From the NCBI GenBank assembly GCA_051814705.1, contig JBPWQW010000004.1, forward strand, positions 1 to 64,000: a stretch of 64,000 nt of DNA, written 5' to 3'. Under the pieces are notes generated by a model. That model worked only from the letters and a program-made list of their open reading frames with translations, did no database searches and had not been told where the DNA came from. The stretch is from Geojedonia sp051814705 (GTDB lineage: Bacteria; Bacteroidota; Bacteroidia; Flavobacteriales; Flavobacteriaceae). Of the stretch, positions 17,161 through 26,371 are shown in pieces; position 1 is the first letter of the stretch; each line of letters begins with the position of its first letter. A program made the position numbers and the translations under genes.

Positions 17161-17166
17161 CATCAA
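17145..17166 (+). repeat. Right copy of the 22-bp island-flanking repeat
   Basis: It has 20 of 22 identities to 8630-8651 in direct orientation. It lies on the tRNA remnant and is followed, as on the left, by a hairpin with a T-run. Confidence 0.65.
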
Positions 17167-17170
17167 GTAT

Positions 17171-17200
17171 AACCTAATGGCATTGTCTTGAGGTTTTTTT
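17171..17200 (+). terminator. Hairpin with T-run at the right island edge
   Basis: aacct (17171-17175) pairs with aggtt (17191-17195), with an inner aatg/catt, followed by T. It parallels the terminator after the left repeat. The stem is weak. Confidence 0.45.
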
Positions 17201-17202
17201 GT

Positions 17203-18486
17203 TTACAAAAGCTCCAAAACCCGTTCCAAGGCCATACCTCTTGAACCTTTAATGAGTATAAAGGCATGATTGAGTTTATAAGTTTTTAAATTGGATTTCA
17301 AATCATCAAAGGTTTTAAATTTTTTGATATATGGCTTTTTGATTTCAGTATTAAAGAAATTGCTACCAATTAAATTGACTTGGGCAGAAAGACGCTCTTC
17401 AATATAATTTACAATGTTTTGATGTTCAACGGAAGCTTCTTTACCCAGTTCAAACATATCGCCCAAAAACAAGACTTTATTTTTGCTTTCAGATTGTTTG
17501 AAGTTTTCGAGGGCAGCAATCATGCTGGTTGGATTGGCATTGTAAGCATCCATAAGGATGGTATTGGAGCCCTTGTTGATGATTTGTGACCTATTATTAT
17601 TAGGAATATAATTTTCGATCGCAATTTTAATGTGTTCAGGATCGATCTTAAAATAGTTCCCTACGGCTACTGCGATGCTGATGTTGTTGAAATTGTAGAT
17701 TCCGGTAAGATGACTTTTAATGGTTTTATCTTTATAGCCAATAGTAACAAATGGTTGTGAGGCTTTTAGGATTAGGTTATTTTCTATGGATGGGTTTTTT
17801 CCAAATGTGAGAGTTGATTTATAATCTCCAACCTGTCGTATTTGGACAGGATCATTTTGATTGACGAAGATTGTTTTTTTATGGGTTTTTAAATGCTCGT
17901 AAAGCTCAGACTTAGCTTTAATAACGCCTTCAATACTTCCAAAACCTTCTAAATGTGCTTTCCCAAAATTGGTAATGACACCATAGTCAGGCAAAGCAAT
18001 GTTAGATAAAAATTCTATTTCTTTTGGATGGTTGGCTCCCATTTCTACAATACCTATTTCAGTACTGCTAGTCATGCTTAAAAGCGTTAAAGGAACCCCA
18101 ATATGGTTGTTCAAGTTGCCAGTTGTGGCTGTAGTTTTAAATTGGGTCGCTAAAACGGAATGGATCAATTCTTTTGTGGTAGTTTTTCCATTACTTCCAG
18201 TAAGTGCAATAATTGGAACATTCAAGGTTTTGCGATGCCATGTGGCCAGGTGTTGCAGGGTACTTAAAACATTTTCAACAAGGATATATTGATTGTCATG
18301 AGCATATTCTTTTTCATCTATAACACAATATTTGGCGCCGTGCTCTAGAGCCATATTGGCATAGGTGTTGCCATTAAAATTTTCGCCTTTTAGTGCGAAA
18401 AACATACAGTTTTTAGTTATTTTCCTAGAATCTGTGCAAATGGAACTGCACTCTAAAAAATGCTTGTAAAGGGAGCTGATCGTCAT
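17203..18486 (-). CDS. murF: UDP-MurNAc-tripeptide:D-alanyl-D-alanine ligase
   Basis: MurF adds D-Ala-D-Ala to the UDP-MurNAc tripeptide, the last cytoplasmic step of peptidoglycan precursor synthesis. Visible are the N-terminal substrate domain (CTDSRKITKNCMFFALKGEN), the ATP loop LTGSNGKTTTKELIHSVL and GNLNNHIGVPLTLL. GIVEMGANHPKEIEFL and the C-terminal domain start DAYNANPTSM follow. The frame is open to a TTG at 18513, but ATG 18486 (427 residues, MTISSLYKHF) matches the usual MurF start. It is followed by the tRNA remnant at the island edge and lies 71 bases downstream of gldJ. Confidence 0.94.
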   Translation of the reverse strand: MTISSLYKHFLECSSICTDSRKITKNCMFFALKGENFNGNTYANMALEHGAKYCVIDEKEYAHDNQYILVENVLSTLQHLATWHRKTLNVPIIALTGSNGKTTTKELIHSVLATQFKTTATTGNLNNHIGVPLTLLSMTSSTEIGIVEMGANHPKEIEFLSNIALPDYGVITNFGKAHLEGFGSIEGVIKAKSELYEHLKTHKKTIFVNQNDPVQIRQVGDYKSTLTFGKNPSIENNLILKASQPFVTIGYKDKTIKSHLTGIYNFNNISIAVAVGNYFKIDPEHIKIAIENYIPNNNRSQIINKGSNTILMDAYNANPTSMIAALENFKQSESKNKVLFLGDMFELGKEASVEHQNIVNYIEERLSAQVNLIGSNFFNTEIKKPYIKKFKTFDDLKSNLKTYKLNHAFILIKGSRGMALERVLELL

Positions 18487-18557
18487 AAAATAAATGTAAT
18501 AAAAAAGTCCCAACTTAAAATGTCAGGACTATTTTATTTATTTAAAAAATGTTATAA

Positions 18558-20249
18558 TTAATTTTTGGTTTTATTTTTTGCTTTTGATTTAGATCCTACT
18601 CTGGACATTGCACATCTAAAGCCAATATAATCGGTAGCCATATCTTCTGGAAAGAATCTACGCTGAGCTGGGTCTAACCAATAGTCCCTATCTTTCCATG
18701 AACCACCTTTGTAAACTCTAACATTGTCGTTGATTAAGGATGTTCTTTCGTTGGATTTATCAAATTCCTTAATTAAATGTCCCATTGAATCTCTTTCGAT
18801 TTGGTGTCTTGGAGAATTATACATTTTTCGAGTTTCGGCTTCTTTGCCTTTTACGCTTTGATCTTCCACAAAATTGTCTCTGAAATTTCTTGAGGATCTG
18901 CGGTCACCATCTCTAAAGTTGATATTATCACTCTCATCAAAGTTGGTTCTTAAATAGGTTTCGTTATCATCTACTGGAACTTGCAAAATTTCACCAGCTA
19001 AATTTCGAGCCACTAATTTTCCATTACTTAAGGTGTCAAAAACCACAGATTCTGGCGTAACAACTTTTACTTGGCCATTTTCATCAATTGCATTTTTGGT
19101 ATAAACATTTCCTCTGTAATAGTTGAAGTCATTGAACTCATCATCTACAATTGGTCTGTAAACATCGGCAACCCATTCGGCCACATTACCAGCCATATCA
19201 TATAAACCATAATCATTTGGGTCGTAGGACATGACTTGTGCAGTAATATCTGCCCCATCATCAGACCAACCAGCAATTCCGCCGTAATCTCCTTTACCTT
19301 GTTTGAAATTCGCTAACTGATCGCCTCTACTTTTTCGTTTTCCAGAACGGGTGTATTGACCGGCCCATGGATATTTTTTTCTACCCCTATATACATTATA
19401 GCTTCTTAAATCACTCATTCCTAGAGCAGCGTATTCCCATTCTGCTTCAGAGGGTAAACGATATTTAGGTGTAATGATTCCTGTTTCTCTTGAAGCATAA
19501 ACATGGATTGTGTCGCCAGCAGCTGTAGTTTGTACTCTCCTTTTATTGTATTGAGTGCCAGTGATACTGTCATTTCCACCATAAGCAAGAGTTGGAGCTG
19601 TAATATAGGTATCGGTATTAAATGTTTCACCTGCCGATACCGAATTAAGTTTGGCATCTCTAACAATATACCCAGCTTTTTCTAAATAAGCTTCATTTAC
19701 CCGGTCTGTTCTCCAGTTTGCAAATTCTACAGCTTGTATCCAACTGACACCAACTACAGGGTATTCTGCGTAAGCAGGATGGCGCAAGTAGTTTTCAGTC
19801 ATCATTTCACTGTAACCCAAACGATTTCTCCAAACCAATGTGTCTGGTAAAGCTCCTTCAACAATCAGTTTAAAATTTCCTTCATTTGGTGGGTAAACCC
19901 GTTTTAACCAATCAAGGTATTCTAAATACATTTTATTGGTCACCTCGGTTTCATCCATATAGAACGATTGTACGTGTTGTTGATTGGGAGTATTGTTCCA
20001 ATCATGCATGACATCATCTTGAACTTTACCCATGGTAAAGGTCCCACCTTCAATAAAAACAAGTCCAGGAGCGGTTGCTTGCTCTTTAAAGTCATTGTTG
20101 AATTGAAAGCCTCCCTGTCTGTCATTTATATTCCATCCTGTGGCTCTTGAACTATTTTTAGAGGACGAGGACTTTTTGCAACTAAACATAGCTAAAGATA
20201 GCATTAGGGCTAGCAGAATCTTTAGGTTTAAAACGTTTTTCATATCCAT
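18558..20249 (-). CDS. gldJ: Gliding motility lipoprotein GldJ
   Basis: GldJ is a lipoprotein needed for gliding and for stability of the type IX secretion and motility machinery. From ATG 20249 the protein has 563 residues and a lipoprotein signal ending in LAMFSC. It then carries a formylglycine-generating-enzyme-like (SUMF1) fold: GLVFIEGGTFTMG, MDETEVTNKMYLEYL, YRLPSEAEWEYAA, GLYDMAGNVAEWVADVY, VYKGGSWKD and GFRCAM. This matches GldJ and GldK relatives; the adjacent porU-porV and murF favour GldJ. The frame extends 32 codons further upstream without any family match. It is divergent from porU. Confidence 0.9.
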   Translation of the reverse strand: MDMKNVLNLKILLALMLSLAMFSCKKSSSSKNSSRATGWNINDRQGGFQFNNDFKEQATAPGLVFIEGGTFTMGKVQDDVMHDWNNTPNQQHVQSFYMDETEVTNKMYLEYLDWLKRVYPPNEGNFKLIVEGALPDTLVWRNRLGYSEMMTENYLRHPAYAEYPVVGVSWIQAVEFANWRTDRVNEAYLEKAGYIVRDAKLNSVSAGETFNTDTYITAPTLAYGGNDSITGTQYNKRRVQTTAAGDTIHVYASRETGIITPKYRLPSEAEWEYAALGMSDLRSYNVYRGRKKYPWAGQYTRSGKRKSRGDQLANFKQGKGDYGGIAGWSDDGADITAQVMSYDPNDYGLYDMAGNVAEWVADVYRPIVDDEFNDFNYYRGNVYTKNAIDENGQVKVVTPESVVFDTLSNGKLVARNLAGEILQVPVDDNETYLRTNFDESDNINFRDGDRRSSRNFRDNFVEDQSVKGKEAETRKMYNSPRHQIERDSMGHLIKEFDKSNERTSLINDNVRVYKGGSWKDRDYWLDPAQRRFFPEDMATDYIGFRCAMSRVGSKSKAKNKTKN

Positions 20250-20439
20250 ACTTTTAAGTAAGCAAGTTAAATTTAGAGACGCAATATAGCAATTAAAGCG
20301 AAAACAACAATTTTTTTTGACAGAAAATATCAAAAAAACTTGCATTTCATCCTATTTTTCATACAACACATCGGATTTTTGACCGATATTTGCATGTATT
20401 TGGCATTTCAATAACGGTTTAATTAATCAATTATTGTTG

Positions 20440-20447
20440 TACTTTTG
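20440..20447 (+). promoter_or_regulatory. Predicted -7 box of porU
   Basis: TACTTTTG matches TAnnTTTG, 52 bases before the porU ATG. The 250-base gldJ-porU gap holds the divergent promoters; the gldJ one is not clear. Confidence 0.5.
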
Positions 20448-20499
20448 AACAAAAAAGTGAGAAGCTATAATAACATCATAAGTTAGTCGTTAAATTACT

Positions 20500-23400
20500 A
20501 TGAAAAAAAAGTTACTTCTTTTATTTCTTCTGTCGTATTTTTTAGGGTTCTCCCAGCAAAAGAGGTTTGACATTAATTGGGAGGGTACAAGAATCTTTCA
20601 TACCAGTGTTTCTAAGGCTGAAGTTCCAGCTTTCGATTATAACCATTTTAATTATGATCAGACCACTGGAATTACTTTTTTTTCGCAATGGGAAGTAACT
20701 GCTGCGGTAGATGAAAAATCGATCCAATTAACAGATGTTTCTTATCAAGTAATTTCAAAAACAGATCTTAAAGACCTTCCTGTTAATAGTTTGCCTTCAT
20801 CTCCAAGAGTCAAATTGCGTAATTCAACAGATAGAACGAAGCGCTTTGCCTATTTGGAACTGTCTCCAATTATAAATGATAATGGTGTTTTCAAAAAAAT
20901 CACGTCCTTTAATATTACGTATTCAACTAATATTACTAATTCAGTCTCTAATACTAATAGTAGAACCCGTCAAACTTCTGTAATTACAAATTCTGTTTTG
21001 AGTACCGGTGAATGGTATAAATTTTATGTGGATACTACTGGTGTGTTTAAGCTAAATAAAAGCTTTCTCAATCAGTTGGGTGTAAGCGTCAATACTATTG
21101 ATCCTCGAAACCTTAAAGTTTTTGGAAATGGGGGTGCCATGTTACCACTTTTAAATTCAGACCCTTATCCTTTGGATTTAACTGAAAATGCCATAAAATT
21201 TGTGGGAGAGGAAGATGGTAAATTTGACAATGAAGATTATATCCTGTTTTATGCTGAAGGCCCTAAAGGTTATAATGCCGAAAGCAATACCAATATTAAT
21301 GCCTATACCGATAAATCATATTATTTTATAAACATAAGTGGGGGAGCAGGAAAACGCATACAGCCCATGGCACAACCTGTTGCTGGCCCAGACTTGTCTA
21401 TAAACACCTTTCAGGATTATCAATTTTATGAAGTTGATAAAACAAATTTGGTTAAACTGGGAAGGCGTTGGTTTGGAGATCGATTTGATATTGAAAACAA
21501 TAAGGATTACAAGTTTTCCTTTCCGGATTTAGTTGCTTCAGAGCCAGTAAGAGTTAAAGTTTATGCAGCGGCGGTTTCAGATGTTGTAACGTTTATGGAA
21601 ATAAAGATTAACAATTCAAATTCAAGCATTCTTAGTTTCAGCCCAGTTGATCAATCTAATTTGGCTTCTGGAAATTTTTATAATAATGCCGTGTCTTTAA
21701 CAACTCCAGAAATTACCATAAATCTTAATTATATTAACAATGGCAATCCCTCTTCTTTAGGATACTTGGATTATATTTCTGTTGAAGCAACTCGCGCATT
21801 GACTTTTGAAGGGCATCAATTTATTTTTAAGAACAGCAAAGTAGCGAACAACTCTGGAGTGGTAGAATATACTGTGGCCAATGCTGCTTCAGTTTCTGAG
21901 GTTTGGGATATTACCGATAAATATAATGTGAGTAATGCCATAAATTTAAATCGGAATTCGAGTTTTAGCTTTAAGGCATCTGCAGGTTCTTTGAGAAAGT
22001 ACTTGGCTGTGTCCTCAGATTATTTTGAGCCTAAAAGGGAAAGTACCGCTTCAGTGAGCAATCAAAATATAAAAGGAACCATCTTTCAAAGTAGCCAAGG
22101 GCAGTTTCAGGATATAGATTATATTATCATAGCCCCCAATAGTTTAGTTTCTCAAGCCGAAAGGTTGGCTCAAATTAATAGAGATCAATATCAATTAAGG
22201 GTAAAGGTGGTGACTTTAAATGAGCTGTATAACGAGTTTAGTTCTGGAAATCAAGATGTAAGCGCCATTAGGAATTTAGTAAAATACGTGTATGACAACG
22301 CCAGTACGCCTGAAAACAGGCTTAAATATTTATGTCTCTTTGGTGATGCTTCATTTGATTATAAAGACCGAATACCTAATAACACCAATTTAGTACCTTC
22401 ATGGCTGTCCGTTGAAAGTTTTAATTTAACAAACTCCTTTATATCAGATGATTTTTTTGGGATGATGGATGAACATGAAGGCAGTATGTTAACCAGTGAT
22501 AAATTAGATATTGCTATAGGTAGAATTTTAGTTGAAACGCCACAACGCGCCAAGGAAATGGTCGATAAAATTGAGCTATATCACCAAAAAGCTTCATATG
22601 GCAGTTGGAGAAACAATGTTATGGTCATCTCAGACGATGTAGATCGAGATTGGGAGAAAATCCTTCAGAACACCACCAATGATATAGGTAACACTATAAC
22701 TCAAGAAAAGCCTTTTATAAATGTGGTTAAAATCCATTCAGACGCATTTCAACAAGAATCATCGGCTAGTGGATCAAGATATCCTCAAGTTAACAAAGCC
22801 ATTAAAGATGGCATCGAAGTTGGGGCTTTGGTAGTTAATTATTTTGGTCATGGAGGAGAAGATGGGATTGCCAGTGAACGTATTTTTGATAAAAACGACT
22901 CTCAGGATGTACGGAATCTATGCAAATTTAATTGTTTTGTTACCGTTACATGTGAGTATACAAAATTTGATGATCCAAATAGGCCAACCGCTGGAGAATA
23001 TACCTTTTGGAATACTAAAGGAGGATCTATTGGCTTAATTACAACGACTAGACAGATTTTTGTCACTACGGGTGTTTCTGTAAATTTAGTTTTGGAAAAA
23101 TACCTTTTTGCTTTTGGCTCCAATACATACCCAACCATGGCCGAAGCTTTAAGATTGACCAAAAACGATAATTCCATTTCTGGAATATCACAAAAAAGAT
23201 TGGTGTTTTTTATAGGTGACCCAGCTATGAAATTAGCCTTTCCAAAACCAGAAATCAGACTTACCAAAGTAAACGATGTTCCAATAGACCAAACCATAGA
23301 TGTGCTAAAAGCGTTAGGGCATGTTAAATTCTCGGGAGAAGTAGTTGATGAAACAGGAAACCTAATTTCCAATTATAACGGAATCCTTACTGCCACAGTG

Positions 23401-24357
23401 TTTGATAAAGACATTGCCAGACAAACATTGGCCAATGATGGTATCAGAGAAAATGGACAGCTCATTAAAATGGATTTTAAAACCTTGGGTGAAATTATTT
23501 TTAAAGGTCAAGCAACGGTAAAAAATGGTCTTTTTGACTTCAATTTTGTGGTTCCTAGAGATATTGGAATTCCAGTTGGAAATGGAAAAGTAAGCTTTTA
23601 TGCCAATAATGAAGCAACTTTGGAAGATCGTGCAGGTGCCAGTTTTGCGATACAAATTGGAGGAATCGACGAAAATGCGGCTGAAGATAATACAGGGCCG
23701 ATTATAAACCTTTATATGAACGATGAAAATTTTGTTTCTGGAGGTATCACAAATGAAGAACCCACACTTTTGGTCAAATTGAGCGATGAAAACGGGATTA
23801 ATACAGCCAGTGGAATTGGGCATGATATTATCGCAATAATTGATGGAGATGAAACCAATCCCTTTGTGTTAAATGATTATTACCAAGCCAATGTTGATGA
23901 TTATCAAAATGGAAAAGTGACCTATCCTTTTAGAGATTTGTCACCTGGTTTACACACCCTAACTCTAAAAGCTTGGGATGTTTATAATAATTCTTCAACA
24001 GCCGAAATACAATTTGTAGTGTACGATAAAGATCAAGAGCTGGTTATAAACAATGTTTTAAATTACCCTAATCCCTTTATTAATTATACCGAATTTTGGT
24101 TCAATCACAATAGTTCTGATGTTTTGGACGTTTCTATACAGATCTTTACAGTCTCGGGTAAATTGGTAAGAACTTTAAATGGACAAACTTCTGGAGGCGG
24201 GAAAACAACAAGCTCACTTTCTAAAGATATTATATGGGATGGACGAGATGATTTTGGAGATAAAATAGGAAAAGGTGTTTACATCTATAAGCTGAAAGTA
24301 AGATCAAATCAATTGAATAAACAGGTGGAAAAAATCCAAAAACTTGTCATACTATAA
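20500..24357 (+). CDS. porU: Type IX secretion system sortase PorU
   Basis: PorU is the cell-surface gingipain-like (C25 family) peptidase that cuts off the C-terminal signal of T9SS cargo and attaches the cargo to the surface. This 1285-residue protein has a signal peptide (MKKKLLLLFLLSYFLGFSQ). The long N-terminal beta region is followed by the C25 domain, with catalytic His784 (NYFGHGGEDG) and Cys818 (VTVTCEYTKFD). Ig-like domains follow, and the end (YPNPF...GKLVRTL...GKGVYIYKLKV) resembles a FlgD/T9SS C-terminal domain. porV follows 61 bases on with its own -7 box. Confidence 0.94.
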   Translation: MKKKLLLLFLLSYFLGFSQQKRFDINWEGTRIFHTSVSKAEVPAFDYNHFNYDQTTGITFFSQWEVTAAVDEKSIQLTDVSYQVISKTDLKDLPVNSLPSSPRVKLRNSTDRTKRFAYLELSPIINDNGVFKKITSFNITYSTNITNSVSNTNSRTRQTSVITNSVLSTGEWYKFYVDTTGVFKLNKSFLNQLGVSVNTIDPRNLKVFGNGGAMLPLLNSDPYPLDLTENAIKFVGEEDGKFDNEDYILFYAEGPKGYNAESNTNINAYTDKSYYFINISGGAGKRIQPMAQPVAGPDLSINTFQDYQFYEVDKTNLVKLGRRWFGDRFDIENNKDYKFSFPDLVASEPVRVKVYAAAVSDVVTFMEIKINNSNSSILSFSPVDQSNLASGNFYNNAVSLTTPEITINLNYINNGNPSSLGYLDYISVEATRALTFEGHQFIFKNSKVANNSGVVEYTVANAASVSEVWDITDKYNVSNAINLNRNSSFSFKASAGSLRKYLAVSSDYFEPKRESTASVSNQNIKGTIFQSSQGQFQDIDYIIIAPNSLVSQAERLAQINRDQYQLRVKVVTLNELYNEFSSGNQDVSAIRNLVKYVYDNASTPENRLKYLCLFGDASFDYKDRIPNNTNLVPSWLSVESFNLTNSFISDDFFGMMDEHEGSMLTSDKLDIAIGRILVETPQRAKEMVDKIELYHQKASYGSWRNNVMVISDDVDRDWEKILQNTTNDIGNTITQEKPFINVVKIHSDAFQQESSASGSRYPQVNKAIKDGIEVGALVVNYFGHGGEDGIASERIFDKNDSQDVRNLCKFNCFVTVTCEYTKFDDPNRPTAGEYTFWNTKGGSIGLITTTRQIFVTTGVSVNLVLEKYLFAFGSNTYPTMAEALRLTKNDNSISGISQKRLVFFIGDPAMKLAFPKPEIRLTKVNDVPIDQTIDVLKALGHVKFSGEVVDETGNLISNYNGILTATVFDKDIARQTLANDGIRENGQLIKMDFKTLGEIIFKGQATVKNGLFDFNFVVPRDIGIPVGNGKVSFYANNEATLEDRAGASFAIQIGGIDENAAEDNTGPIINLYMNDENFVSGGITNEEPTLLVKLSDENGINTASGIGHDIIAIIDGDETNPFVLNDYYQANVDDYQNGKVTYPFRDLSPGLHTLTLKAWDVYNNSSTAEIQFVVYDKDQELVINNVLNYPNPFINYTEFWFNHNSSDVLDVSIQIFTVSGKLVRTLNGQTSGGGKTTSSLSKDIIWDGRDDFGDKIGKGVYIYKLKVRSNQLNKQVEKIQKLVIL

Positions 24358-24365
24358 TAAAAATT

Positions 24366-24373
24366 TATATTTG
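24366..24373 (+). promoter_or_regulatory. Predicted -7 box of porV
   Basis: TATATTTG lies 45 bases before the porV ATG, just after the porU stop. It suggests that porV can be transcribed separately from porU. Confidence 0.5.
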
Positions 24374-24418
24374 CGTAACATTAGGCCCATTGAGAGCCAA
24401 ATCAACAATTAAAAACAA

Positions 24419-25678
24419 ATGAGAAAATCCATTTTAACACTTATCACCCTCACCTTATATACAATTTCCAATGCGCAACAAACTGTAGTCCTCCCTCAAC
24501 AAGACTCTAGGGTCATTACAACGGCAGTTCCGTTTTTATTGATTGCCTCCGATGCGAGAGCAGCAGGAATGGGCGATATTGGTGTTGCCACATCTGCCGA
24601 TGCTTATTCCCAACATTGGAATCCTTCAAAATATGTGTTTTCAACCTCCAAGGCTGGAATAGGGATAAGTTATACCCCGTATTTGAGCAAGTTGGTAAAT
24701 GATATATTTTTAGCGAATGCCACCTATTTTAATAGACTGGATGAGCGTAGTGCATTTGCTGTAAGTTTATCATATTTTAGTCTCGGAGAAATAGAAATCC
24801 TTGAATTTCAAGATGATATACCAGTAATAGCAAAACCAAATGAACTGACTTTGGACGCCTCCTATGCTTTGCGATTGGCAGATCAATTTTCAATGGCAGT
24901 ATCATTGCGTTATTTGCGTTCAGATTTAAAAATACAAGCAGTAGACGATAATGCTAGTGCAGCAAGTTCCATAGGTGTTGATGTTTCTGGGTTTTATCAA
25001 AGCGAAGAAGAAGCCTATACTGATTTTAATGGACGTTGGCGAGGTGGGTTTGCCATACAAAATATTGGTCCAAAAATCAAATATGATGATGCAGGAAGAG
25101 AAAACTTTATCCCCACTACTTTAAGATTGGGAGGAGGATTCGATTTTATTTTTGACCAATATAACAAATTGGCTGTTACTGCAGAGGTTACGAAACTTTT
25201 GGTTCCCACTCCTCCAATATTAGGTGATGAGTATGAATATGAAGATAATAATGGAAATGGGGTATATGATCCAGAGAATGGTACGAATGATACTGATACT
25301 GATGTAAGAGGTGCAAAAATACAAAGCAATGTTATCATGAAAGGGAAATCCCAAGATGTAGGTTTTGTTAAAGGTATGTTTCAATCGTTTAGTGATGCTC
25401 CAGGTGGTTTTAGCGAAGAACTTAAAGAGTTTACTTGGGCACTGGGTGCAGAATATCAATACGAGGATTCCTTTGCATTTAGATTGGGCTATTTTAATGA
25501 AAGTGAAGAAAAAGGAGCCAGAAAGTTTTTTGCTTTAGGAGCAGGTTTTAAATATACTACTGTAAACATAGATTTATCTTATTTGTTTTCTGCTTCAAAA
25601 ATCCAAAGCCCTTTAGAAAACACACTACGGTTCGCATTGACCTTTAATTTTGGGGATGGAACCTATAATGAATATTAG
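24419..25678 (+). CDS. porV: Type IX secretion outer-membrane protein PorV
   Basis: PorV (LptO) is an outer-membrane beta-barrel of the FadL-like class that shuttles T9SS cargo from the translocon to PorU. The 419-residue protein has a signal peptide (to about NAQQ, residue 20) and the family start VPFLLIASDARAAGMGDIGV. Alternating barrel strands end in LRFALTFNFGDGTYNEY. A hydrophilic Asp/Asn/Glu-rich loop (about residues 268-302, with DNNGNGVYDPENGTNDTD) may bind calcium. A strong hairpin terminator follows the gene. Confidence 0.93.
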   Translation: MRKSILTLITLTLYTISNAQQTVVLPQQDSRVITTAVPFLLIASDARAAGMGDIGVATSADAYSQHWNPSKYVFSTSKAGIGISYTPYLSKLVNDIFLANATYFNRLDERSAFAVSLSYFSLGEIEILEFQDDIPVIAKPNELTLDASYALRLADQFSMAVSLRYLRSDLKIQAVDDNASAASSIGVDVSGFYQSEEEAYTDFNGRWRGGFAIQNIGPKIKYDDAGRENFIPTTLRLGGGFDFIFDQYNKLAVTAEVTKLLVPTPPILGDEYEYEDNNGNGVYDPENGTNDTDTDVRGAKIQSNVIMKGKSQDVGFVKGMFQSFSDAPGGFSEELKEFTWALGAEYQYEDSFAFRLGYFNESEEKGARKFFALGAGFKYTTVNIDLSYLFSASKIQSPLENTLRFALTFNFGDGTYNEY

Positions 25679-25705
25679 TAAATTTTAAATAAAATAAATC
25701 AAAAG

Positions 25706-25738
25706 ACTATTGTTTTAACTTTAAACGATAGTTTTTTT
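25706..25738 (+). terminator. Terminator after porV
   Basis: The stem actattgttt (25706-25715) pairs with aaacgatagt (25723-25732) with one mismatch, followed by a T-run. Confidence 0.85.
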
Positions 25739-25778
25739 AACTCCAATAGTTTCGTATTTTACTTATTATGATGATGTT

Positions 25779-26261
25779 ATGAAGGAAATTAAAATTGAAT
25801 CCACGTTTACTGTTTATGATGATTTAAATGAAGTGCCACAAGAGATTTCTTTGTTAATGGAAAAGGCCATTGAAGCACGGCAAAAAGCATATGCAGTGTA
25901 TTCAAAATTTAGTGTTGGTGCCGCCATCCTACTGGATAACGACGAAATTATAACAGGGAGTAATCAAGAAAACGCCTCTTATCCTTCAGGGTTGTGCGCC
26001 GAACGAACAGCAATTTATTATGCTGGAGCTCAATACCCCGATGCAAAAATCCTTAGAATGGCGATCACCGCAGGTTCAACACTTAAACAAAACATAGCAC
26101 CTATCCCGCCATGTGGGGCTTGTAGACAGGCGATTAGCGAATATGAAGTCAAACAAGATGCGCCAATTGAAATTTATTTTATGGGTGAAACGGGTAAAGT
26201 AGTAAAATCAGACTCACTAGCCAATCTACTACCCTTTATTTTTGATAAGACATTTCTATAA
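25779..26261 (+). CDS. cdd: Cytidine deaminase
   Basis: This enzyme hydrolyses cytidine or deoxycytidine to uridine or deoxyuridine in pyrimidine salvage. The 160-residue protein has the zinc site in two pieces, GLCAERTAIYYAG (Cys ligand plus catalytic Glu) and PPCGACRQAI (two Cys ligands). Substrate residues lie in FSVGAAILLDN and GSNQENASYPSG. The three-Cys zinc site and length are those of the small tetrameric class. It lies between porV and pdhA, an order I recall as conserved in Flavobacteriia. Confidence 0.94.
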   Translation: MKEIKIESTFTVYDDLNEVPQEISLLMEKAIEARQKAYAVYSKFSVGAAILLDNDEIITGSNQENASYPSGLCAERTAIYYAGAQYPDAKILRMAITAGSTLKQNIAPIPPCGACRQAISEYEVKQDAPIEIYFMGETGKVVKSDSLANLLPFIFDKTFL

Positions 26262-26335
26262 CGTTATAGTTCCAAAAAACAGTTAATCTCAATAATTTTA
26301 CAATTTTCTACCTTTTTTATTATTAACTAAAGTGT

Positions 26336-26343
26336 TACTTTTG
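26336..26343 (+). promoter_or_regulatory. Predicted -7 box of pdhA-pdhC
   Basis: TACTTTTG lies 28 bases before the pdhA ATG, in the 110-base gap after cdd. Confidence 0.5.
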
Positions 26344-26371
26344 TTACTCGTTTTTAAAAGCAATACTTCGA

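Noticed and set aside
22902..23823. Long minus-strand frames inside porU.
   Set aside because: They are antisense shadows of a clearly conserved gene, and their translations show no domain.
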